Origin: Sarcina ventriculi
Lineage (GTDB): Bacteria; Bacillota; Clostridia; Clostridiales; Clostridiaceae
Reading direction: 5' to 3'
Assembly (NCBI RefSeq): GCF_900456775.1
Contig: NZ_UAUL01000001.1
Coordinates: 682,001-746,000, forward strand
Length of the DNA: 64,000 nucleotides
Shown: positions 53,083 through 63,173 of the stretch, in pieces
How the letters are laid out: each line of letters begins with the position of its first letter
Position numbering within the stretch: position 1 is the first letter of the stretch
Notes under the pieces: generated by a model
The model's database searches: none
The model's input: only the letters and a program-made list of their open reading frames with translations
What the model was told of the DNA's origin: nothing
Made by a program: the position numbers and the translations under genes

Positions 53083-54537
53083 CTAATTCATATCCACAGC
53101 TGTTTCTAATTTTGTTTTTATTATCTCCTCTTGAACTTCTTGCATTTTTACATCATCTAATGGATAAAATCTCATTGCTATTAAGCCAATTATCCATCCA
53201 AGCATTGGCATTCCTATAAATAATGCTGCAGTTACTGCAAACATCCCTTTTATATTAGGATCTGTAGCTTGTGGCATTGCAGATGTATATCCTAAATATG
53301 CAACTGCAAATCCTATTATAGTTGTAGCAAAAGATGATACTAATTTATCTATAAAGGAGAATAAAGTTGCCATCATACCAGGTACATATTTTCCTGTTAA
53401 ATAAGTTTCATAATCTGCACAATCAGCTATCATAGGAACTACTATTCCACTTGCTAAAGATGAAGCTCCATATCCTAAACTATATACAACTATCCAAAGT
53501 ATAGTCATTAATCCAATACTATCTAAAGATATTTTTGTAGGATCTCCAATAAATAATATTAAGAATAACCCTGTATACATTGCCATAGCCGCCTTAGTAA
53601 ATTTTATTAAAGCTTTTTTAGAACCAAATTTACTCGCATATTTTGTTCCCAACATTATTATTATAAATGTTGGAAGAGCAGTTATCATTGACATTTTTCC
53701 ATATAAAGCATAGTTACCCATTACTATTCCATATAGCATTACCATAACGGTTGTATTTCCTGATGTTTGACTTGCTAATTTATTTGTAGCAGCAGCTACT
53801 GTAAGCATTTGCAAACCTCTATTACCTTTTAAAATTGTCAAATAATCCTTAAATTTAACATTAGGCGCTTTTTTATCACCAAAAAATTCTTCTCTATCCT
53901 TGCTCCATATACCAATTATAGCTAATAATGTGAAACAACCAGCTATTATGATATAAGTTAATGAAAACTCTTGCATAGCTTCCAATGTAAATCCACCATA
54001 TTTAGGTGATAAATATGCTGAAGCGTATTGAGCAGATAAAGAAAATAAGAATAAATTATAAATTCCATCAAACCTTGCAAACAAAGGTCTTTGAGAAGGA
54101 TCATTAGTTAGACATGATTGCCCAGCCTTTGTACATGCTGTTTGAAATGTATATCCAATTATATATAAAGCATATAACCCTATAAATCCTATAAGCCTCA
54201 TATTTTCAGGCATTAAATATAAACAATTATACAAAACTAATATACTTACAGCCATTATTGTATATCCAATAATAATCATAGGTCTAAACTTACCAAACTT
54301 AGTATTAGTCTTATCTATTACAAAACCTATAATTGGATCTGTGATAGCATCAAACATACGCATTGATGTTAATAATGATGATACAAGAACAACTGCAAGC
54401 CCAACAACCCCTGTCGCATAATACGATACATAAGTCATTAAAAGCATTATCACATTTGTAGCAGTATTATTAAGTGCATAAAAACCTATTTGCCATGTTT
54501 TAGCGTTATTATACTTAATATTTTTATCTAAATTCAT
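53083..54537 (-). CDS. GPH-family sugar:cation symporter
   Basis: A 484-residue membrane transporter of the glycoside-pentoside-hexuronide family with about 12 helices. Family features are the DAITDPIIGFVIDKT motif (about residues 56-70) and KFGKFRPMIIIG shortly after, followed by the GYGASSLASG region. Relatives such as UidB and YjmB carry glucuronides or hexuronates, which fits the uxuA and uxuB genes upstream. The start ATG 54537 follows GGGGTGAAAAT. A cre site lies 140 bases ahead, so it may have its own catabolite-controlled promoter within the operon. Confidence 0.9.
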   Translation of the reverse strand: MNLDKNIKYNNAKTWQIGFYALNNTATNVIMLLMTYVSYYATGVVGLAVVLVSSLLTSMRMFDAITDPIIGFVIDKTNTKFGKFRPMIIIGYTIMAVSILVLYNCLYLMPENMRLIGFIGLYALYIIGYTFQTACTKAGQSCLTNDPSQRPLFARFDGIYNLFLFSLSAQYASAYLSPKYGGFTLEAMQEFSLTYIIIAGCFTLLAIIGIWSKDREEFFGDKKAPNVKFKDYLTILKGNRGLQMLTVAAATNKLASQTSGNTTVMVMLYGIVMGNYALYGKMSMITALPTFIIIMLGTKYASKFGSKKALIKFTKAAMAMYTGLFLILFIGDPTKISLDSIGLMTILWIVVYSLGYGASSLASGIVVPMIADCADYETYLTGKYVPGMMATLFSFIDKLVSSFATTIIGFAVAYLGYTSAMPQATDPNIKGMFAVTAALFIGMPMLGWIIGLIAMRFYPLDDVKMQEVQEEIIKTKLETAVDMN

Positions 54538-54674
54538 ATTTTCACCCCATATTTTCAAATTCTTTGTGTCAGTATTAATAATTCTTAATCATGTTATATT
54601 TATTAATAAATCAAGCAACGAATCTTTAAATCCCATTTATGTGCTTTATTAAACACCTTCTGAACCTATATATT

Positions 54675-54688
54675 TAAAAACGTTTTCA
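54675..54688. promoter_or_regulatory. Catabolite-responsive element (cre)
   Basis: TAAAAACGTTTTCA matches 13 of 14 positions of the CcpA-site consensus TGWAARCGYTWNCA. It lies in the 307-base gap between uxuA and the transporter gene, suggesting glucose repression. Confidence 0.65.
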
Positions 54689-54844
54689 AGATTGGCACAT
54701 TTATCAAATATGTTGTGTATTTTAATTTATATTTAACTGCATATATTAATTCATTTATTTGTTAATCACACAATTCAATCTTTTATAATGGATATAATTG
54801 CATATAAACATAATTATTTATATACAATTATATTCCTAAATTTA

Positions 54845-55891
54845 TTATTTCCCCTTATTTATGGCTTCTTTTAAGCCATTTAAATATACAGCACCTAATG
54901 CTCTATCATATAAACCATATCCAGGTCTTCCTGTTTCACCCCAAATCATTCTTCCATGGTCTGGTCTATATGGTCCATCAAAGCCATAATCACAATATGC
55001 CTTCATTATTTCATAAAAATCTAATGAACCTGCATCTGACAGATGAGCAACTTCATTAAAACTACTATCCCCAGTAATTAACACATTTCTAAGATGAGCA
55101 AAATGTATTCTATTTCTTTCACCACCAAAATATTTTATCATTTTTACTATATCATTAGTTTTTGTACATCCCAATGAACCTGTACAAAGTGTCAATCCAT
55201 TATATTTACTATCATATAAATTTAAAAATCTCTCTAAATTTTCAAAATTAGTTATTATTCTTGGAAGACCAAATATTCCCCAAGGTGGATCATCTGGATG
55301 TATTGCCATATTTACTTCCTCTTCCTCTGCAACAGGCATTATTCCCTTTATGAAGTACTCTAAATTTTCCCAAAGCTTTTCTTCATCTATATTTTTATAT
55401 TTATCAAGTAATGCACCAAGTCCACCTTCACCATATGAAGTATCCCATCCTGGAAGTTCTAATTCTCCTAGTTTAGGATCCATTTTAGCAATATCTTTTT
55501 CATCATATATTAAACATGTTGAACCATCTGCTAATCTATATTCCAAATCTGAACGAGTCCAATCAAATACTGGCATAAAATTATAACAAATTGTTTTTAT
55601 TCCCGCCTTACTTAAATTTCTTATTGTTTCATTATAATTTGCTATATATTTATCCCTTGTAGGAAGTCCAAGCTTTATATCTTCATGAACTGGAACACTC
55701 TCTATAACTGAAAGCTCTAAACCAGCATCTTCAACCTCCTTCTTAAGTTCTAGTATTCTATCAAGTGGCCATACTTCCCCTACTGGTATATCGTATATGG
55801 CACTCACTATGCCCTTCATTCCTGGTATTTGGCGAATATAATCTATTTTAACTGGATCATCTTTGCCATACCATCTAAAAGTCATATACAT
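54845..55891 (-). CDS. uxuA: Mannonate dehydratase
   Basis: A 348-residue cytosolic enzyme that converts D-mannonate to 2-keto-3-deoxygluconate with Fe2+ or Mn2+. The start [12 protein letters not shown] is family-typical. Metal and substrate residues are visible in [18 protein letters not shown] (about residues 197-214), [13 protein letters not shown] and IHFAHLRNV (about 275-283), and [11 protein letters not shown] near the C-terminus. It has normal length. It follows the uxuB-type gene after 40 bases and precedes the transporter. Confidence 0.96.
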   Translation of the reverse strand: MYMTFRWYGKDDPVKIDYIRQIPGMKGIVSAIYDIPVGEVWPLDRILELKKEVEDAGLELSVIESVPVHEDIKLGLPTRDKYIANYNETIRNLSKAGIKTICYNFMPVFDWTRSDLEYRLADGSTCLIYDEKDIAKMDPKLGELELPGWDTSYGEGGLGALLDKYKNIDEEKLWENLEYFIKGIMPVAEEEEVNMAIHPDDPPWGIFGLPRIITNFENLERFLNLYDSKYNGLTLCTGSLGCTKTNDIVKMIKYFGGERNRIHFAHLRNVLITGDSSFNEVAHLSDAGSLDFYEIMKAYCDYGFDGPYRPDHGRMIWGETGRPGYGLYDRALGAVYLNGLKEAINKGK

Positions 55892-55931
55892 AATCTCACC
55901 CCTTATTTTAAATTTATTTATATTACATCAC

Positions 55932-56783
55932 TTAAACACCAGAATATGCAGAAAATGCTCCATCCACAGGAATAACTACACCATTTACAAAACCTGAAGC
56001 TTCCTCACTTATTAAATATAATAATGTACCTAATAATTCTTCAGGTTTACCAAACCTATCCATTGGTGTGCTTCTTAATATTTTTTCTGTTCTTTCAGTT
56101 GGCGTTCCGTCTTCATTAAATAACAATTTTTCATTTTGAGCTGTTACAAAAAATCCTGGAGCTATTGCATTAACTCTTATACCTACCTTAGACATATGAA
56201 CTGCAAGCCATTTAGTAAAATTACTTACCGCAGCTTTAGCCCCTGAATATGCAGGTATTTTCGTAAGAGGAGTAAATGCATTCATGGATGAAATATTAAT
56301 AATTGATGCACCTTTTTTATTTATCATATCCTTTGCAAATTCTTGGCTTGGAAGAAGTGTTCCTAAATAATTTAAATTAAATACAAACTCAACTCCCTTT
56401 TCATCTAAATCAAAAAATGTTGTTAATTCATCATTTTCTAAATCCTCTAGCCTCAAATATTCATTACTTGTTGTTCCTTTCGGATGATTTCCACCAGCAC
56501 CATTTATTAATATATCACAGCTACCAAATTCCTTTAATATTATTTCATGAGCATGTTTTAAACTTTCTTTATCTAAAACATTGGTGTCTATTCCAATGGC
56601 AATACCTCCATTTTTTCGAACCTCTTCAGCTTTTTTATCACAACATTCCTGTCCTAAAGAAAGTATTGCTACTTTTGCACCACACTCTGCTAATGCATCT
56701 ACCATAGTGCCACAAAGCACCCCTGCTCCACCTGTTACTACACAAACTTTATCTTTTAAATCAATATTAAATGGTAATTTCAT
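55932..56783 (-). CDS. uxuB: SDR-type D-mannonate oxidoreductase (fructuronate reductase)
   Basis: A 283-residue short-chain dehydrogenase. The cofactor motif VVTGGAGVLCGTM (about residues 16-28) and the active-site Ser and YSGAK (Tyr about 180) are present. The family signature near the C-terminus is GFVNGVVIPVDGAFSAYSGV. The start KLPFNIDLKDKVCVVTGG resembles the B. subtilis UxuB (YjmF) type, unrelated to the long enterobacterial UxuB. It sits beside uxuA, so D-fructuronate to D-mannonate is the likely reaction. Confidence 0.88.
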   Translation of the reverse strand: MKLPFNIDLKDKVCVVTGGAGVLCGTMVDALAECGAKVAILSLGQECCDKKAEEVRKNGGIAIGIDTNVLDKESLKHAHEIILKEFGSCDILINGAGGNHPKGTTSNEYLRLEDLENDELTTFFDLDEKGVEFVFNLNYLGTLLPSQEFAKDMINKKGASIINISSMNAFTPLTKIPAYSGAKAAVSNFTKWLAVHMSKVGIRVNAIAPGFFVTAQNEKLLFNEDGTPTERTEKILRSTPMDRFGKPEELLGTLLYLISEEASGFVNGVVIPVDGAFSAYSGV

Positions 56784-56842
56784 GAAAATCTCTCCTAAAC
56801 TTAATTAAATATGCTCTACGTTTAATACTTTTATAACCTATA

Positions 56843-58567
56843 TTAAAATCTTGTATCCCACGCACCACAAAATGCATCAACAGGACTTACACCTTTAAAC
56901 TCTGATTTTCCCATTATTTTTTCTATTACTAAATCTAAACTAACATCATTGCCATTATAAGCATTTATATAAGTTGGTACCATTGGTACATCTATTAAAT
57001 GGAATGGATTGTTCACAGATACACAAACGGTTGGCAATTCTGTTACATACCAAGGAATATCAGGTCCCATTGGCATACTCCAAGTTATACGCCTTACATT
57101 ACTTTGAGAAAATCCTGCAACATTTACAAACAACATTACTGCATCATATTTATCAACAAATTCCTTTATAGGAGTCATAGCTAATAATTGTTTACCATTT
57201 AGCCCACCTTGTGGATTAAATGTATCTACTTCAAATCCTACACTTTCTAATTTGCTTTTTACTCTTGATTCTAAAGAGCCTTCATTTGCCATAGATACTG
57301 CTGCTGCACTACCTGTTTGGTCTATTGTATAAAGCATTATCCTTTTATGGGTTTTTGGTGTTATTGGCAATTGATTTTTAGTATTTTTAACTAATGTTAT
57401 AGCCTTGTCTGCTATATCCCTAGCAACTTCTAAATGTTCATTACAGCCAATTACCGACAATCCATCTTTATTTGGAACTAAATTTGCTTCTTCTTTCTTT
57501 TTGTGTAATTTTAACATTGCTTTAAATGCTAAAACACGAGTAACAGCCTCATCTAAACGTTCATAAGTTAAAGTTCCATTTTCTAATCCTTTTTTAAGGG
57601 CATTTATATCCTCATCTTTATCTCTATAATAAAGTATCATATCACATCCAGCTGCTAATGCAGTTGGTATCATCTCTTCTCTTCTAATTGCTGAAGTTAA
57701 TCCAACCATATGAGTAGCATCAGTTATTATAAGACCATTAAATCCTAATTCTTGACGAAGTAAATCCTGTAATAATTCTGGAGCTATAGTAGCTGGCATT
57801 ATTTCATTATCTTTTATTCCAGTTCTTAACTTTCTAGAATATTCAGGAAGTCTTATATGACCTATCATAACAGCCTCAACTCCTGCATCTATCATTCCTT
57901 TATATACCTTCCCAAAATTTTCATCCCATTCTTTACAACTCATTGTATTATTAGTTGTAACTATATGTTGGTCTCTCTCATCTAAACCATCACCTGGGAA
58001 ATGCTTCATACAACTTGCAAGTCCAGCATCTTTTGCTCCTTGCAAATATTCCTTTGACATTTCAAGAACTACATCTGCTTCACTTGAGAAACAGCGGTTA
58101 GATACAACACAGTTTCTCCAATTTTTATTTATATCAACTATTGGTGCAAAAGTCCAATTACAACCTATTGCAGCTGCCTCTTTGCATCCATAATATCCTA
58201 ATTTATAAGCATTTTCTTTATTTTGAGTAGCACCTATTGTTACATGATATCCAAAATGCGTTCCACCTTTAACTCCACCATCTCCACCAGCTTCTATATT
58301 AGCTGCTATTAATGCTGGTATCTTACTAGTTTCTTGTATAATTTTATTTTGTTCATATAATTGCTCTGGCGACATATTATTATATCTAAATCCACCAATT
58401 CCATATTTGTTTATACGTTCCTTTATTTCATCATTAGTATTATTCCAAAGCATATCAACAAATACTTGTCCTATTTTTTCATCTAATGACAAATTGCCTA
58501 ACGTATCTTTCACCCATTTTATATCTTCATCAGTTAAATTAAATGGTTTTGCCTTTAAATCTATCAT
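56843..58567 (-). CDS. GH3 family glycoside hydrolase (NagZ-like)
   Basis: A 574-residue cytosolic glycosidase, without signal peptide. The GH3 barrel carries KHFPGDGLDERDQH (about residues 193-206) with the Asp-x-His dyad that serves as acid/base in beta-N-acetylglucosaminidases. The nucleophile Asp lies in GLIITDATHM (about 283-292). The second domain runs about 360-574. By motif it is nearer to NagZ-type hexosaminidases than to beta-glucosidases. It is part of the minus-strand operon HAD, GH3, uxuB, uxuA, transporter. It might act on N-acetylhexosamine-glucuronide oligosaccharides. Confidence 0.87.
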   Translation of the reverse strand: MIDLKAKPFNLTDEDIKWVKDTLGNLSLDEKIGQVFVDMLWNNTNDEIKERINKYGIGGFRYNNMSPEQLYEQNKIIQETSKIPALIAANIEAGGDGGVKGGTHFGYHVTIGATQNKENAYKLGYYGCKEAAAIGCNWTFAPIVDINKNWRNCVVSNRCFSSEADVVLEMSKEYLQGAKDAGLASCMKHFPGDGLDERDQHIVTTNNTMSCKEWDENFGKVYKGMIDAGVEAVMIGHIRLPEYSRKLRTGIKDNEIMPATIAPELLQDLLRQELGFNGLIITDATHMVGLTSAIRREEMIPTALAAGCDMILYYRDKDEDINALKKGLENGTLTYERLDEAVTRVLAFKAMLKLHKKKEEANLVPNKDGLSVIGCNEHLEVARDIADKAITLVKNTKNQLPITPKTHKRIMLYTIDQTGSAAAVSMANEGSLESRVKSKLESVGFEVDTFNPQGGLNGKQLLAMTPIKEFVDKYDAVMLFVNVAGFSQSNVRRITWSMPMGPDIPWYVTELPTVCVSVNNPFHLIDVPMVPTYINAYNGNDVSLDLVIEKIMGKSEFKGVSPVDAFCGAWDTRF

Positions 58568-58590
58568 TTTTCTATTTCCCCCTCAAAATT

Positions 58591-59445
58591 TTACTTATCT
58601 CCAGATAAGTTTTCTTTAAACTCTTTTATCACCTTTTCTTCATATTTCCCCTTATAAGCATTACTAATAAATAATTCTAAAGTTTCATTAGTAAATCTAC
58701 TCCAAGATTGATTTTCCTTTTTAACCAATATTGGATAATATAAAATATTATTTAACTTTGCAGAATCTAAATCACCAACTGCATCCCCCACCATTAACAC
58801 ATTATTTCTATCATAACCTTTTTCAACAAGTTTACTTATGCAATATGCCTTTGAACCTGTATTTTGAGTTAGAACTATATCAACATTATCTAAAAGTCCA
58901 TGCTTTTTCCATTCTTCTAAAACAGCTTGTTCATTTGCTGATGACACTATTGCTACATCTGCAAATTTTTTAGCCTCTTTTATCCCAATATATACACCAT
59001 TAAATGGAAGTTTTTCCTCATCTTTCAACTCATTAATTGAAGCATTAACAGCTCTTGACCAATCTAAGGCTTTTTTTAAACAAGTAATATTTTGTTTTTG
59101 TATCTTTATTTGCCTTTCTAAAGACTCATTTGAAAGTTCTTTAGTGCTATGAGTCCAATCAATAAATTCATTTAATCCTTCAACGGGTATATATCTCTCA
59201 TTTATTTCCTCAAGAGCCAAAGCTAAACCTTTGAATCTATTTATCCCCCTAGTTAACGTATAAAGATTTACCTCATTCCATCTCTTTAATATAGGACTTT
59301 TCCATTTTTCTAAATTCCACTGATTTATCATACACGGACCAAAACATTTGATATGCTTAATATCCATAGTATCCATAGCACATCCATCTGAATCTATACA
59401 GATAAGAAAATCCTTTTTCTTTTTAAATTTTTCTAAGCTATTCAT
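58591..59445 (-). CDS. HAD-superfamily hydrolase
   Basis: A 284-residue HAD-fold phosphatase-like protein. Motif I is CIDSDGCAMDT (nucleophile Asp about residue 18), with Cys in the place of the usual Thr. Motif II is VAIVSSANEQ (about 168-177), the Lys of motif III follows in GSKAYCI, and motif IV is MVGDAVGDLDSAK (about 217-229). A helical cap lies between. It is the first gene of the operon, with AAAGGAG upstream and GH3 24 bases after it. It may dephosphorylate a sugar phosphate of this route. Confidence 0.82.
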   Translation of the reverse strand: MNSLEKFKKKKDFLICIDSDGCAMDTMDIKHIKCFGPCMINQWNLEKWKSPILKRWNEVNLYTLTRGINRFKGLALALEEINERYIPVEGLNEFIDWTHSTKELSNESLERQIKIQKQNITCLKKALDWSRAVNASINELKDEEKLPFNGVYIGIKEAKKFADVAIVSSANEQAVLEEWKKHGLLDNVDIVLTQNTGSKAYCISKLVEKGYDRNNVLMVGDAVGDLDSAKLNNILYYPILVKKENQSWSRFTNETLELFISNAYKGKYEEKVIKEFKENLSGDK

Positions 59446-59702
59446 CATTCTTTTACTCCTTTTAATAATTAAATTAATTTAGAGCTTTTTTTGTAAACCT
59501 TTTACCTTATACTTGTATACTAACATATTAATATTAGTATTTCAATACTTTTTCAAATTTTTTGTAATTTTATTTTTTTATAATACTAATTTTTTATTAT
59601 ATAAAATAAATTAAATAATTTAAATTAATTATTTTGTTGTAATTTTCTAAAAAGTGGTATATTATATTTATAATACTAGAATACAAGCTAAGGGGGAATA
59701 TT
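59446..59702. promoter_or_regulatory. Divergent promoter region of the hexuronate locus
   Basis: This 257-base AT-rich region between the HAD and GH2 genes must hold both promoters. A weak cre-like TGTAAACCTTTTAC lies near 59492. TATAAT-type sequences occur near 59669. Confidence 0.5.
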
Positions 59703-62000
59703 ATGAGAAAAATTTTAAACATAAATGATAATTGGAATTTTCTTAAAAATAATACTAATGAATTATTTTTAAGAAAATTTAATAATATCTTTGGAGAAAA
59801 CGTAAACATACCTCATACATGGAATGATATTGATGGGGCTTCTGGTAATGAATACTTTAGAGGTATTTGTTGGTATACAAAAAATATTTATATAAACAAA
59901 AAATTTCAAAATAAAAAGATATTTTTAGAATTTAACGGAGTTAATAGTATTTGTAATGTTTATGTTAATGAAAAACATCTAGGTGAGCATAAAGGTGGTT
60001 ATTCAACCTTTAGATATGATATAACCGATTTAATAGAATTCAATTCAACAAATTTTATTGCAGTTAAAGTTGATAACTCTCATGTAGAAGAAGTGTATCC
60101 TTTAATGGCTGATTTTACTTTCTATGGTGGTATTTATAGAGATGTAAATTTATTAATCGTTGACCCAATTCATTTTGATTTAATGGATAATGGCTCTAAA
60201 GGTGTCTTTGTATATCAAGATAAAATTACTAATGATATTGCAAACCTAACCATAAAAACTAACATAATTTCTGAAGTAACTGAAAAACAACCTATAAGAA
60301 TTGTTGCCAATCTTTTAGACGCTAATGGACAAGTTGTTAAATATACTGCTAAAGATATTTTAATAGAAAAAAGTAGTGAAATTAAAATGCCATTGAGCAT
60401 TGAGAATCCTATTCTTTGGAACGGTACTCAAAACCCTTATCTATATACTATGAAAATAACTATAGAAAAGCATAATGATATTTTAGATGAACTTAATATT
60501 CCTATTGGACTTAGATATTTTGAATTTAATCCTAACAAAGGCTTCTTTTTAAATGGAAATCATATAAAGCTTAAAGGGGTATCTAGACATCAAGACAAAA
60601 AAGATTTGGGTTGGGCTTTATCTAAGGAAGATCATGCACTTGATATGGCTTTAATAAAGGAAGTTGGAGCCAATTCTATAAGACTTGCTCACTATCAACA
60701 TGACCAATATTTTTATGACCTTTGTGACAAAGAAGGTATGATTGTTTGGGCTGAAATACCATTTATATCCGTAGCATCTAGTACAGATCATACCGGTGAA
60801 AATGCAAAATCTCAAATGATTGAATTAATACGACAAAACTTTAATCATCCATCAATTATTATGTGGGGAGTTGAAAACGAAATACAAATAGGTGGAGATT
60901 TGCCTTATGTACGAGATATTGTAAAAAATTTAAATGAGATTACTCACAAAGAAGATCCAACACGTTTAACAACCCAAGCACTTGTTTCTATGGTTCCTGA
61001 TACTGATGAATATAACGGATATACAGATATAGTTGCATACAATAAATATTTTGGATGGTATAATGGAAAAACTGAAGATTTTGCAACATGGCTAGATAAC
61101 TATCACGAACTTAATCCAAACAGATGTGTTGGACTTTCTGAATATGGTTTTGAGGGCATCATTACTTATCATAGTGATAATCCAAAAATTAGAGATTATA
61201 CTGAAGAATATCATTCTTTATCCCATGAAACACTAATAAAAATATTTAATGAAAGAGAGTTTTTATGGGGTTCTTATGTTTGGAATTTCTTTGATTTTGG
61301 CTCTGCAATAAGAGATGAAGGTGGCATTAAAGGACGAAATAATAAAGGTCTTGTGACTTTTGATAGAAAAATAAAAAAAGATGCTTTCTTTGCTTACAAA
61401 GCAGCTTGGTCTGACGAGCCTTTTGTGCATATAACAAGTAAGAGATTTATAGATAGAGCTACTGATTCTATTAATATCAAGGTTTATTCTAACTGTGATG
61501 CTGTAACTTTATTTGTAGATAATGAAAAATTTGCTACTCTTAAATCTAAACATAATTTTATATTTGAAAATATAAAATTAGCACACACACAAACAAATAT
61601 AAGAGCCGTAGGCACTAAAAACGATAAAGAATTTACAGATTATGCTTTCTTTAATAAAGTAAATGAGCCAAATGCAATGTATGAATGTCCAGACAAAAAT
61701 GGTGGATTTGCTGCTAATTGGTTTGATGAAGATTTAGCTAATCAATTTACAGACGTAGAAATAACTGCATTAGACATACCAGATGATGTATTTTCTAGTG
61801 CCACTAGAATTTGTGATATATTAGAAAATGAAAAAGCTAGTATTATTTTAAATAAATATTTTTCTAAATTATTGGCTAGTCCAATGATTGGAATGATAAA
61901 AACATCAAGTATTGATGATTTATTTAAAATGCTTGATGAAGGTATTGATGAAAAACTTGTCTTTATGTTAAATAAGGAACTATCCAAAATAAAAAAATAA
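59703..62000 (+). CDS. GH2 family beta-galactosidase/beta-glucuronidase
   Basis: A 765-residue cytosolic GH2 enzyme. The sugar-binding domain (about 1-170) and immunoglobulin-like domain (about 180-280) are followed by the barrel. The barrel shows GVSRHQD (about 295-301), the acid/base Glu in IIMWGVENEIQ (about 390-400) and the nucleophile Glu in GLSEYGFEG (about 480-488). The GRNNKGLVTFDRK stretch (about 550-562) holds an Asn-x-Lys pattern, which glucuronidases use for the carboxylate but which some beta-galactosidases also show. A C-terminal extension of about 170 residues follows. Its divergent position to uxuA/uxuB favours glucuronidase. Confidence 0.9.
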   Translation: MRKILNINDNWNFLKNNTNELFLRKFNNIFGENVNIPHTWNDIDGASGNEYFRGICWYTKNIYINKKFQNKKIFLEFNGVNSICNVYVNEKHLGEHKGGYSTFRYDITDLIEFNSTNFIAVKVDNSHVEEVYPLMADFTFYGGIYRDVNLLIVDPIHFDLMDNGSKGVFVYQDKITNDIANLTIKTNIISEVTEKQPIRIVANLLDANGQVVKYTAKDILIEKSSEIKMPLSIENPILWNGTQNPYLYTMKITIEKHNDILDELNIPIGLRYFEFNPNKGFFLNGNHIKLKGVSRHQDKKDLGWALSKEDHALDMALIKEVGANSIRLAHYQHDQYFYDLCDKEGMIVWAEIPFISVASSTDHTGENAKSQMIELIRQNFNHPSIIMWGVENEIQIGGDLPYVRDIVKNLNEITHKEDPTRLTTQALVSMVPDTDEYNGYTDIVAYNKYFGWYNGKTEDFATWLDNYHELNPNRCVGLSEYGFEGIITYHSDNPKIRDYTEEYHSLSHETLIKIFNEREFLWGSYVWNFFDFGSAIRDEGGIKGRNNKGLVTFDRKIKKDAFFAYKAAWSDEPFVHITSKRFIDRATDSINIKVYSNCDAVTLFVDNEKFATLKSKHNFIFENIKLAHTQTNIRAVGTKNDKEFTDYAFFNKVNEPNAMYECPDKNGGFAANWFDEDLANQFTDVEITALDIPDDVFSSATRICDILENEKASIILNKYFSKLLASPMIGMIKTSSIDDLFKMLDEGIDEKLVFMLNKELSKIKK

Positions 62001-62102
62001 TATAATTCTTTATTTATATACAATCAATAAATTTTTAAATATTTACAAATCCTAAATTTCATATAATACACCACAAAAATTTAAATATATATTATTAAAA
62101 AT

Positions 62103-62133
62103 AAAGAGTATATTATTAGTTAATATACTCTTT
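62103..62133. terminator. Terminator between GH2 and AraC genes
   Basis: AAAGAGTATATTA and its complement with a 5-base loop; the stem can serve both converging genes. Confidence 0.75.
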
Positions 62134-62166
62134 GTTAATAAACTTTTTTAATTTTAATTAATTATG

Positions 62167-63159
62167 TTATTTTCTTTGTAATAAAAATTCATTTTTATAT
62201 TGCGTAACACTTTTTCCCGTCCAAACTGAAAATGCTCTAAAAAAAGAATTTAAATCCTGATATCCTAACAAATATGCAATATCTTCAGACGAAAATTGTG
62301 TATTTTTAATATAATTTTTAGCAAGTAATTCTCTTGTATGATTTAACTGTTTCTGAAAAGTTGTATCCTCTTGCTTAAGTTTTCTCTGTAATGTGCGTTT
62401 ACTTATAGCAAGTGCATTAGCTACGTCATCAATTGTAGATTTTCCAGCTGGAAGAAGTTCCACCAAAATACTTCTTACTCTTGTAGAAAAGCTATCATCT
62501 ATATCCATTTCATTTAATCTTTTTCTTAATTCTGGCTCGAAAAAATTCCACATAGATTCATTCCTTGTGACAAAAGGAATTTCTGCATCACGCTTAGAAA
62601 AAGCAATTGAATTTACTTCACTTTTCTCCGCTTTAATTCCTAAAAATTTTTCATACTCTGGATTAGAAAAAAACTGTTTGGCCATAACTTTTTGTGGTAT
62701 AATTTTTCTTTTTGTTGCTTTTCTAATTAAATTTACTAATAGAACCATTTCAATTCCAACAATAATTTCAGGTAATTCTATGTTTTCTTCTCCATAAATA
62801 TTTACTTTTATGTAATTAGCATCTTCTATAATCTCAAAAACAATTGCTCCTACTAAAGCTTTATATTTTGCAATTCTCTTAACACATTCCTTAGCATTAG
62901 CACTACAATAAGCAGCAAAAATAGATGGTGTTATACTCTCTATATTTTCAGCTGTTGCAAGGTATATTGGCAATTTTCTATTAGCAACAACATCATCAAT
63001 AGCTTTCATAAATCTATAATATTCTTCACACGTTACAGAAGGATTCACTCTTGCAAATAAATCCAATGGAAGATTTGACTTTTTTAATACTTCATTCATA
63101 GAAATTCTATATTTATCTAGCAAAATAGCATAGTTTTTATCTAAAGGAAAACGTCTCAT
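62167..63159 (-). CDS. AraC-family regulator with OruR/ArgR-type N-terminus
   Basis: A 330-residue regulator. The N-terminal part (about residues 1-190) resembles the arabinose-binding-like domain of OruR/VirS-type AraC proteins (NPSVTCEEYYRFMKAIDD). The C-terminal domain has SIDDVANALAISKRTLQRKLK-type helices (here TIDDVANALAISKRTLQRKL) and DIAYLLGYQDLNSFFRAFSVW (about 290-312). ATG 63159 is preferred; the earlier ATG at 63198 lies before the GGAG that overlaps the previous stop. It is coupled to the SDR gene, whose stop is 14 bases upstream, and may control it. Confidence 0.88.
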   Translation of the reverse strand: MRRFPLDKNYAILLDKYRISMNEVLKKSNLPLDLFARVNPSVTCEEYYRFMKAIDDVVANRKLPIYLATAENIESITPSIFAAYCSANAKECVKRIAKYKALVGAIVFEIIEDANYIKVNIYGEENIELPEIIVGIEMVLLVNLIRKATKRKIIPQKVMAKQFFSNPEYEKFLGIKAEKSEVNSIAFSKRDAEIPFVTRNESMWNFFEPELRKRLNEMDIDDSFSTRVRSILVELLPAGKSTIDDVANALAISKRTLQRKLKQEDTTFQKQLNHTRELLAKNYIKNTQFSSEDIAYLLGYQDLNSFFRAFSVWTGKSVTQYKNEFLLQRK

Positions 63160-63173
63160 AAAATCAATATCTC

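Noticed and set aside
59492..59505. cre site upstream of the GH2 and HAD genes
   Set aside because: Only about 11 of 14 positions match, and the central CG is absent.
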